From contig NMRA01000291.1 of the NCBI GenBank assembly GCA_002633005.1, positions 62,001 to 126,000 on the forward strand: DNA of 64,000 nt, given 5' to 3'. Below the pieces are notes generated by a model. It was not told the origin of the DNA. It worked only from the letters and a program-made list of their open reading frames with translations, and searched no databases. This document shows positions 36,451 through 47,400 of this stretch, one piece after another. Position numbers and translations under genes: made by a program. The stretch comes from Phoronis australis. Taxonomy: Eukaryota; Phoronida; Phoronidae. Every line of letters starts with the position of its first letter. Position 1 is the first letter of the stretch.

Positions 36451-38841
36451 AGCAGTAGGTGGCCGAATAACACTGCAGCTGGCCGTTTTCGTTCTTTTAG
36501 TGAGATCTAGTCAAGACACAGGTTTCTCAGCTTTCGTTCTTCCAGGTTATTAGGAGACTGGGACATTAGGATATAGTAGGCTGTTAAACACTGTTAAGGA
36601 TATTATAGGATGGAGGTTGTGCTGTCACATGAATGGTGTACATTATTGTAGAGAATTCAATGAAACATTATAGAGGCATTATTGTGATATGATTGTAAAG
36701 GCGTGCTATTTTATGCTTTCAAAGAAATTGCATTACTGTATTTGGCATTTATGTTATTCACCGGACATGAAGATGTGTAGATGAAAGATGCAGCGAAGTG
36801 CTAGTAACTATAGACGTATAATTATATTTAGTGCTCAGACGCTTACTCTATCCTCTTGACAATGCCGTAGATTCTTGCTACAAAATCTTGCCTGTCTTAT
36901 TTTTTAAATTTTAAAGCTTTTACACTTTTTGTTTTATTGCCAGTCAATTGGAAAATAATCGGGAGTACATTTTCTTTTTTTTTGTTTTTAGTACGTATTA
37001 TGTGTTATTCAGTGCTGCTTAGTGTCAATGTGCCTATGTAGAAGTGTTAATCAAAGCACAGATCTTGATGCAAGCGGTTCTCAATGAAAAAGTCACGGTT
37101 GACAGGTATCATTTGAATGTGTCTGGATAGATGCTTTCAATGTGTGCGTCACATTGAAGGTGCATTTAAGTTGGACACCTGTAATTTGAGACAAATGGAA
37201 TGACTGTTACCAGCCTAAACTGGGAAGATTTATTGGCCTTGTCATTCTGCTGCCAGAGCTGGTGTGAATCCCAAAGGGATGTACTTTACTCAGAGAAAGT
37301 GGCAGATATGCAAACTAGGGTAATATGTGTATACTTAACTTGTTTATCGAAATGGTGTTTTCTGCTGACTGGCCTGCCATAAAACTAATTATATAACCTA
37401 GCTGTTTTGATGGAAGAGGGAGAATTTTTTACTACAAAATCAAGGGGCGTTTTTGACATTTTTTAATTTATGGTGGAAAATGCAAGCAAAACCATACGTC
37501 ACACTTGTGACTTGATTTTGAGCATTTTAGCTCGATCACGTGTATTGAAAGTTGCGTCGGAGCGCAGAAACCAATGAGGTACTGTCCGATAGATTGTGCA
37601 CAGTTTAACAATAGTTTATGACTTTCTGATGCCAAGCGTGGTATGTACCATGGATAATAAGGTGCCTGTATCTTGTCATGACAATTGCCAACATTATACG
37701 TGCAATCTAATGCAGGTTGCAATTGCTTCATGAGCCAGGGGGCCTGGACATCTGGGAAGTGATGTTCATTGGAATTTTTTCAATCAGGGTGTTGTCTAGA
37801 AAATCAAAACCGCTAGTGATCTCTGGGAGAAGAAACCTGGAATATGTTGTGTGAAAGGAATCAAAAACCTTCAGTGTGATCTTGATTTCTATGCTTCATA
37901 TATTTGTCAAAGTGGAATCGAGGTGTTCAGAGGTTTATCCGAGTTATTTTTCTGTGGTTTGCTTATGATAGTACTAATAACAACACTGCTATAGAACAGT
38001 TGTACACAACACAATGGTCAGACATTAAAATGCATATCATGGCTGCTTTTCCAGTGTGACAAACGGCTATTGTTGACATTTGGCCTATAAAAGGTCTTCA
38101 GGGGATTGTATGAAGTTGGGTGCAATCCACATGCTTGTTATCCTCACTGTTGAGTGGAAAATTACCCAGAAGGGGTCTCCCATAGGAGGGTTTGATAGCA
38201 ACGCGTTGCCATTTCAATCGAGTATTAATACTAGTAGGTATAGTGTTGCGTGGGTCATTTAGTTTTCACTGTGTCCTAACAGTTTCATTTGGCAGTTCTA
38301 CTTAGGGGTAAAATATAAGTCTCAAATGGGCAAGTGGTGGTAATTGGCGTGAAGTCTCACTATAGGCGTGAAGTCTCAATATAAACGTTCTCTTACACTG
38401 TGTGCAGAGGCCCTTTATCTGTTGGTGTTGGAATCCACTCAAACTCTAAATAAAGTGCTGTACGAGACATTGTTCAATTTGTAAACTAACAAGTTTGAGG
38501 TTGAGTTGTACTGACATGTGCTTCGTTACGATACACTTCAAGCAGTAAATCTGTTTTTTGCAACCAAGCTTGGTTATAATAAACGTGTCAGAGGTTATTT
38601 TTGTAGTCAGTCAGTGGTTTTTAAAATTGCATTAGGGCTTTTCTTGGCCCAATATGTGTTTGTAATTGGAATCTCTTGTTAATGCAATATTGTTCATGTT
38701 TATTGTGTAGGGAATGGAATGAGCGAGTGGACAAGTATGTGCTTATGGTTGATGCCATTAGCATTAAACATTTATGTAGCTTTGACGAAGGTATTTATTA
38801 TGCTTTAATTGCAAAATTTCTGATGTCACCTGCTTATCAAC

Positions 38842-38847
38842 AATAAA
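38842..38847 (+). terminator. Candidate polyadenylation signal for the LIM gene
   Basis: Consensus AATAAA about 2.4 kb after the LIM stop. Equivalent signals at 38449 and 38578 are alternatives. The choice cannot be made from sequence alone. Confidence 0.35.
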
Positions 38848-40134
38848 GTCTGTAAATTAGATGAAGGTTAAAAATAAACTTTTTTCTTTATCTGACCTTA
38901 AGAATTCCACTTGTTATTTGAGTGTCATGTTGGAATCATTCACTTAAACATTGAAACAAGCTTATAGATAGCAAAAGGAATTTAGTACCAGACAAACTTT
39001 GAAAGCTTGACTACGGGTATCTGAACCTGCAAGATTTGCAATTGAGGACGAAATGTGGCATAGCACGTCCGGTCATTCAGAAAATTTAGTTTTGTCACAA
39101 AACTGAAAATGTTGCCTTGGATAGGATAAAAAGTTTCACATTTAAATTGGCAATTGTCCACCATAACAGTTTCCACTAAACCAGTATTGTAAGTTGTTTA
39201 ATAGCTTGGACACAAAACTGATTTCTGTACAATACATAGAAGAGGCGTGAGAGTCAATATCAATAAACAGTTGAACAGGCCTGTGGACATCGCACATCTG
39301 GTGCACCAAAGAGGTAACAGGTCACCTGCCTCTACTTGTGTGTTCTAGGTCTTGAGTTTCACAGGATGACCGAGCAAGACATATAGGTGTGAAAACCAAG
39401 CTTCACAAATTTTCAACAAGCAGTTTCTAAGTGCAGTTATATGCAGCTGAATGACAATGTAATACCCGCCTTTTGACACATGACTGGATCTCAGTAACGC
39501 ATGTTTCTTAATATGATTAATCTATTCACTTTCAAGGCAACTGCTAATTAAAGAATAATACAAAGAGTAACACAATGTTGTATATTCAATACATTTGCAA
39601 TATAAAATAAAAATCATAAAACAGCAGTTTTGAATCGACTGTACAACACATTCTAGTCAATTAATTCCTGTCACTAGTACAACACTTCAGATATATCGCA
39701 TTGCAAATAATCATCACTGAAGCAAATAGATAATCCAACTTTAATTATTACATTCAGGCATAAAGGTAATCCAATTTGTAATGTGCCCCAGTAACTCGGT
39801 ATTACTACCAATACATGCTTCCACTAGATGAGTGAAGACATCATTTTGGGGCTCGCATGGGGTAACTAGTCAGCATAGTGGCTTAGAATTTTGTGGGGAC
39901 AGTTGTAAAACATGAATGACCTTCATACACAATAAGCCTTTTGAACTTAACATGCAAGGCCAGGGAAACGGAGATATAAATTTTCCATTTTTTGCCAAAA
40001 TACTGGTTTTTAATAGTACAGTCTTAGTTTTAAATTACAGTTTTTAATTTTGATGCAGAAATTTTTACAGCAGATATTTTTCTGAAAAAATTTCTCGTAT
40101 AAACCTTGAAAACCCAAAGGTGACGAGGACGCGG

Positions 40135-40206
40135 CCATTTTACTGCGCTTTGCCAAATCTTAGCTGTTCACGAGAAATGTGATTGGCTGCTGGGTCAGTG
40201 ACGTCA
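40135..40206. promoter_or_regulatory. Candidate CRE/CCAAT regulatory patch
   Basis: CGGCCATTTT near 40132, an inverted CCAAT box (GATTGG at 40181) and a perfect CRE, TGACGTCA at 40199-40206, lie within 75 bp in a locally GC-richer stretch. The combination is promoter-like, but no coding exon nearby is supported. Confidence 0.3.
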
Positions 40207-41251
40207 TATTCAATGAACCAGAAAGCGGGATATACTCTTTGGATGTATAGAAGACTAAGCCATGAATCTCAGTAAATTTGCTGATCCGATGTCGGATTCG
40301 AAAATCATCAACAAAACGTCAAAAGTCAAATTTAAATGGGATTGGTTGGAAGAAAAAGATCAAAGCTAATTTTCTTCCCGATTTCATGCAGAAACTTTTC
40401 AAGAACAGCGTAGCTAGATGGCTAGATACAGTGTAGCGGTGCATTTGACTCCAGTATATTTCATTGTCAAGAAAAAACTTAGTTATTTGGGAGACAGCCA
40501 AACAACCCATTTTAGGTGCAATACGCTAGCTACCCTTACCTGACCTCTGCTGTTTGAGAAGATGAAGAAAAAGTTCAGATTTTTTCAGACAATGTCATTT
40601 ACATCCCTGGTGAAAGTAGTTCTTTGTGAATCCTGCTCATAGTCATACAACTGTCCCAGTTGGACTGTGTAACTAAACAGAGCTCAACTAAAGGTCCTGG
40701 TTGGGAAGATAATTATCCCTATGAATTCTGAAAAGGCAAGCCTGGAATGATTTCAGGAGTTTATGACTGCAGAAGAAATGGCTTAAACTGTTGAAACCTG
40801 AATGAGTGAGTAAACTAAACTAGATCCTCTGGCGACATAGGTCAGAGACAAATGCTATGGTAATTCTCAACAGGTTCAAATGAGTGATAACAGAGTTTAG
40901 TCGGTATCGTGTGCCTAGGGTATCTTACATTGAGTAATAATGGATGCCTGCATGTGCCTAAAAGCCCCTTACCATTGATTGGTGTTAGCATGTTGGGTGG
41001 AGGATCATTAAGGTACTTACAGATTCGGGTAACCAAGATCCATGTACAAGTAGGGGGAGCTGCAATCACAATACAAGCAACAACTAGGACACTGATGTCT
41101 TGAATTCATCCTTTTAAGTGTCATAAATATTTGCCACACAACTTATGGGATCGCTCCGTACTACATTGTGTTGTGTAGTATCTTACCACAATAACATCAT
41201 TTAATTATCATCAAAGTCAAGACATAATTCCTTGAGACCACAGACACATTA

Positions 41252-41472
41252 CTACTGCATGGTAAGTAAAGCGGTGATGGTACTTTCTTTATTGCCCCTG
41301 TTGGCTTCTAATACCGACTTGATGACTTCATTGTCCACATTGGGGAACATGTCCTTTATTTGCTGTATGTCTTCCTCAGTACACTGATAGGGCTGGCGAG
41401 GTGGTGGCACCCCACCCTGTTGATGAGGAACCATGCCCTGTTGAGGTGGGACCACAGAATAGACCTGTTGAC
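41252..41472 (-). CDS. TOLLIP: TOLLIP exon 7: CUE domain and stop
   Basis: Phase-1 entry after an intron ending TTTCTAG; stop TAG at 41252-41254. It encodes a Gln/Pro-rich linker and then [33 protein letters not shown] and ITALLTMQ. The MFP and LL residues are the ubiquitin-contact positions of CUE domains. Confidence 0.97.
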
Positions 41473-44400
41473 CTAGAAACAAAAATGGGCGGAGTTAACG
41501 CGTGAAAGTGTTAATAAGAATGCTAGTGAAGCAAATTGTCACTCTCGGAGAAAGACTTACTGTTGGTTTGTTGGTTGGTGGTATGTAACGTGTTGATATG
41601 ACCAAAGATAACTTACATAGTGCATTTCATCTACGTCAGCTGCAGTTTACAGTCTAAATGTCTAAAGATCTTCAGTAAGCTACAGGCAAAATGTAGTATT
41701 TTAGCATCACAGAATGTTAAAATTCATCCAAATATTTCAGAGCATAGCACACATACATTTAGCAAGACAGATCAATCTCATGCCAGACAAGTACAAAAAA
41801 GCTATTATAAACAAAACAAAAAAAACACTCAAATATTGCAAGGAAAGTAGAGCTGTTATCTGGAGAATACTGTTCCATTGGCAATAGAGAATTCTCGAGT
41901 AGGGACTCTATGATATGTTTGTCCGAGTATTCTTGAATTTTCTCCAAGACTTTAAAATGAGATCATAAACATATGCCCACACATCGCATCCATCAACAAT
42001 TCTGAATACAGTCTCGCATTGTTTTGACTTTGTGCAAAATTAAATGCAATATTATCTAAGATTTACTGTGTTAGAAATCAAGTTCACAGAACACTAAACA
42101 ATCTGCTTTGGTGCTGTAGTAATATAAGGCTTTGGAATGATCTCGGTAAAATGTGACCAAAACAAGATTTTGCACTAAGTTATTGCCATTAAAAACTACA
42201 TTCCTCCTCGGTTAATTTATCTTAGTTACTGCTGGGAAAACAATGCCGTTAGTCCCTTATTCTGTAGTGTAGTTTCTGGAGCAATCGTATCAGTCAACTT
42301 TGAGGGCCATGAAATCAAGCGCTATCTGTTGGCCAATCTCTGTTTTCGGTCCAATGTTCTTTTTTTCACAAGGCAGCACACAGTTCACAACAAATTCCCA
42401 GAAGTGGTGGCACCCCCATTAGTAGTTTTGAGTACTAAACACCCAGTAAACCGAAATTCTCCAGAAATTTTGTTTCTGTGAAGTTGTCATCATCAACCAA
42501 AAGATTTCACTTTGCAAACCAAAGTCAAGCAAATGTCATATGTCCAAGCGTACTGTTTTGAAATCTTTGTCTGAATTCACTTTGTAACAAAAGCCGAAAT
42601 GCGAAGTAAGAAAATGAGGTCAATCAGATTGTGTTTCTTTTAAACAGTCGTAACAGACAAGAAAGCTGTCATTTGAATGTTTGTGATGCAGAAACATAAT
42701 ATGGTTTGATGTGATAGATTTTGGTTTAAGTTTCATTTCAAGAGGACCGCAAATAGAGTTGTGACTGTAAATTGTGAACTCCGCTTAAATTTCCAATTAT
42801 TACCCACATCCTTCACTAGCTGGTTTAACATTCAGTCATAAACAGCTAGCTGCTGGCTACTTTGACCCATACCTGGTGGCACTGTATAGTACCCTGGCAT
42901 CATGCCTGCTGGGCCTGGTACCATCATCATTGGTGGCTGTTGGTAGACAACTGTAGGGGGCGCTGTAGGCGCCTGGTACTCCTGAAAATACAAAAATATA
43001 CGATTTTACTTGCATATTTTTATGCCTAAAGCTATTGGTTGAGATAGCGGTGACAGAACTGGGGATTTTTTGAAGTATAGACAGATTTTGTGTTTACCTC
43101 AGTAGAATGGAGACATTCTCAACCAATTGTGTTAAGAGGATGATATCTAGTGTCAGAGACAAATGCGTAGATCAGAGAACAAGACCAACAGGTACTACTA
43201 CGTAGTAATATGTCACATAATAAGCACACAATATGGCAACAAAATTTATTATTGTAATTATATTTTGTCAAATTTCCCCGCAAAAATTAGGCTTAAGAAA
43301 ATTTTGCTCAGTCTACTACTATGGTTTGTACAGTCCTATTGAAATAAAAGCACTATCAATTTTTTTCTATGTGGCATGGTAATCAACCAGTGAAAAACAG
43401 AAAAATGAGAATTCCCGCAATTGTTTTTTTGAGAGAAATATCAGAAGAATAACCAATGTTGACAAGACCCAAGACCTTTTTATTTGCCTTGCATGGTTCA
43501 TCTTAAGTTGTCCGGACTGCCATCCTGACATCAGTACATAATACAACAGACACGCACCACTCAAAAGAAGACCATTGTCTGTTCACCTAAAAATGGACCA
43601 AGTTTGAATGAACGGTTGATAACTTACAGAGAAAGAGAAGATGAGGTTGAGCATGCCCTCCTTGTCCTCACCCTGGCGTCCAGTCAATGCGTACCAATCC
43701 TCGTGGGTCTCGCCATTCAGGGAAGCCTGGGAAATGGGGATGTGAGCCCAGGCAATCCTGTCATCGATCGAGAACTGGCGCTAGAAGCAGTGAGGGAAAA
43801 CTATGTTAAATGCCTATGAACACCACGAGTACGTATTGATCCGTATATCTATTATGTAGGTTCTTATTTATCCTCTTGTCTTCTGCACTATTTAATTATG
43901 TGATATTCTACACAGAGAAGAAAGTCACATTATGATCATTCTTAATCTTTCTTCATGTCACTGCATGGCACAATCACTTCAATTTCACAAAAATGAGAAA
44001 CTATTTTTGCCATTATCAGTTTACTAGCACAACAGATGAAAGCTTGAAGTGAAAGAGGATGTGGGAGTTGACAACCATAGTGTAAGGGTAAACCTCCTTG
44101 ATGGATACAAAAAATAATCATAAACACCCACAACTCAACAAGCGTAAATTTACAATGCTATTAGGTAGTATCAACGGGTTTAACAATAAAACAAAATATC
44201 AGGATCGTCGTCATTAGAAAATTGGGAATTCATGGACACATAAACACAAAGTGTGGTAACAACCAACACGTCAATTTAATATGTTACATTTTGCAACATG
44301 TACATATTACACAGAAATATAGAGACAGGTCTAAACGTGGTACATCCCACAAAGCAATTCCATCGTCATGAGAAAACTCACCTCAAGGAAACAGTAGCAC

Positions 44401-47400
44401 TGAGCCAGAGCAATATTTAATCAAGTAAATGCAGTCTACCCATCTCCATTGGAAAAGGAAGAGAATAGGAACAGCAAAAGAAATTTATTCCTACAAGTCA
44501 GGTGTTTTTAAGTAAAACAATACACATGTAGAAACATGGATAACTAACCAGTAACAGCATATCAAGGTAGATTCTAAAAATAATAAAAATCCTTGAAAAT
44601 ATCATTTTTAACTTTCAACGTTTTAGCATCTTCAAACAAAAATATCACAGAATGAAGGCCTAGTGAAGTTTTCATTGCGATTGTGATTTATTATTTAATT
44701 ACATATTGAAATTAAGGTGTTACAAAACTTACCTCGTCAAATATTTCAACATAAATTGAGTCAACCCCAACAGGCAAATAACTGAAAAGATTAACAAATA
44801 CATTTGAATAGACACAGCACAGACCCTCTGTCAGCTATAAGCAAAACCCCCCTCAATATCTGTTTTTGTTCAACATTTCGCTACTTTAAATTTGACAGAA
44901 ATTCAAGTTTTTTGAATTTTGAATTTTCATTTTTCACAATTTTAGATATATTTACAGCATTTAAATGAAAAACAAACACTGCCACTTATTAACAAAATCT
45001 CAAGCACAACACTTAGTTTTAGGAAACCAATTTTTAGTGTTTCATTAAAGGAGAATGCCACCCAATTTAACTAGTCTTTTTTGCCGTCTTAATCGGTCAA
45101 TATCCACATCGCCTTGCAGGCGGTCGACCTTACCTTGCCGAGAGGTGTCGCATTAACCTGTGAGGAAGGTGAGAAACAACGCAGCGACGTCAGTGGTTCA
45201 TTTGCAGAGTTCATGCTGCTATGTTGCGGTGCATCGTTCCGGCTTGTCCGAACGATGGAGCTGCGAAGAAAGCGGGTATATCGTTTTTTCGACTTTCTCG
45301 AGAGTCCGAAATGCTTAGGAAGTGGCTCGCGGTAGTGAGGAATTAAAAGTACGCTGTAAATAGCAAGTATGAGGCCGTGAAACATCTCCGTGTCTGTGGC
45401 CTGCAGTCGTCGCGGGACAGTGGCTGACGAATGCCAGCTTACCAAATAACTATCCATACGTTCCGTTGACGGTCTGAGCTTGTTCACGGAGCCTCTCTAG
45501 TATTTCTTCATCACTGTATTCCTGTTCGAACTGATAGCCTGTGAAACTTAACGATCCACCTGCGAAGTCTTCGTTGGGATGAGCTCTCGTCTAAGTCGGG
45601 ATTACGCGGAGTTGCCGCCAGTGTTGACGTTTATTACTGAGCGTTCTGTTTCAAAATGAACTATTCTCATCCTTATACCAATACTTTTTACAACTGAAAC
45701 AAAGTGTGTCTCATTAGATGCAATTTGGAATGCCTTAGGAGTGTTCGTGAGTGCAAATGATTTGAGAAGCCAGCGATGAATAAATCCCTGCGTTAACGGC
45801 TTTATGTGTAATAAAACTAATTGACGGGACACCGGGGCCGTGTGAGCTCATGCTAATTCAGTGTTTGATGACAGAAACTGTTGTGAGACAATTCGATTTC
45901 TATTCACCTATTTCACGAAAGCGCCATCTTCCCGCGCCATCTTTAAATACTGATCGAAAACGAGGCACACTGATAAAACGTCGTGAGTGATCATCAGCTG
46001 GCCATGATGGTGCACTGTGCAGTGCCTGAACGTACCAATTCCAGTAATAACTCGTCGGTATCCTTCCCAGGGATATACTTAGCCACTCGCCCAGTCACTA
46101 ATGAGAGTAAAAATGGTGCTGGGCGAATAGAAGTTGACTTGCCGGTGGCCCAGGTGGCGAGCGAATTTCAGAGCGCAAAAGCACTATATATCGTTTCCCA
46201 GATGAATATGAATAATTTTCCTCCTCCCTGTGCTGTTTTTTATCATGAATTTAAGGTTCAGTTTGGTCATCGTGTCGATGCTCTGGCAGTAAAAAACATC
46301 AGCGCAGTGCGACCCTACCGATTCAGTACATGTCACCCGTTACGCGATTTGTCAAAAAAACAGTGTGTGATCGTGCACAAAGAACTTGTGGACTAGTCCG
46401 AAACGAAGAAAAGGGGAGAAAGGTGGAAGACCGATCCATGTGCTCATAGCAAATGAAATACCATATTTCTTGGAACTGATTTCTTATTGTAATGTACAAT
46501 GTCATTTTAGCCAAAATTATTTTTATAACATACGTCCTAATAAGCGCCCATGCCCCTATAAGCGTCCCCACTCGTTTTCAGAATTCGCTAAAACAAGCGC
46601 CCAGTCCATGAATGTGTATATATTAGTGCGAAAAAATGCCTTACCTCACAGTTCTAAAATTCTACAGTAATGTATTCAATTTATCAATAATATCCGACAG
46701 TCCTGAAAAATCATTGTGCGCGGAATTTCTAGTAGACCACGAGCCTCGCCGCTATGTCGGTATTTAGCCGTGGCTGTACAATTCAAACTGTTCCACAGCG
46801 CTTCAAAAAGAACGCAAAAGATTTGCTGATCTTGCGAGGAAATTGTCACACAATATGGTCTGGCCCTTCAGAACAGACGCAGCGTACTGGTAACGGGATT
46901 GGCCGTATTGTATCTTTCCCGTACAGATCTTCTCCCACAACAGGAATCCAGGGCCCGGTCTCTAAACTTTGTACTCGAAACAAACTTGAAACTATTTTTG
47001 TCAATTTATCTGCTCCTTTTGTGCGAACTTAAGATAATTGGTTATCAGACTGTGCTCGAATTCATTATAGTTTATGCATAGGAGTTTCTAGTTCAAGTTT
47101 GCCCTTGAAGACTCTTATATTCGTGCTACAAACTCGAGTAAAAACTCAAACTTTCGAGTTCAAACTCGAATTTATACTTTAATATTGGGTTTACAAACTG
47201 TGAACTAAGGGCAATAAATTATCTACGTAAGTTATTGTGTACTCGAGCATAGAATAATAGACACTTATCTTGATTTCGCCCAAAAGTAGAGTAGAAAATG
47301 CCAAAACTAATTTCGAGTTCCATTTCGAGTAAAAAGATTGGAGACCGTGTCCAGATTGCTTTGTACACGTCAAATTATAAAAACCGCGAATCGAAACTTG

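Larger units (their letters stand above)
36451..41251. other. Convergent intergenic region with LIM-gene 3'UTR
   Basis: Plus-strand AATAAA signals at 38449, 38578 and 38842 could end the LIM-gene transcript; the last is followed by TCTGTAAATT. A 19-bp tandem duplication lies at 38346-38383. A CRE/CCAAT-bearing patch lies near 40100-40260. I found no clear AATAAA on the minus strand close to the TOLLIP stop, so its 3' end is unresolved. No other gene was recognised. Confidence 0.55.

Noticed and set aside
43604-43819. Plus-strand ORF over TOLLIP exon 5
   Set aside because: It is the antisense shadow of the C2-domain exon, which has clear homology on the minus strand.
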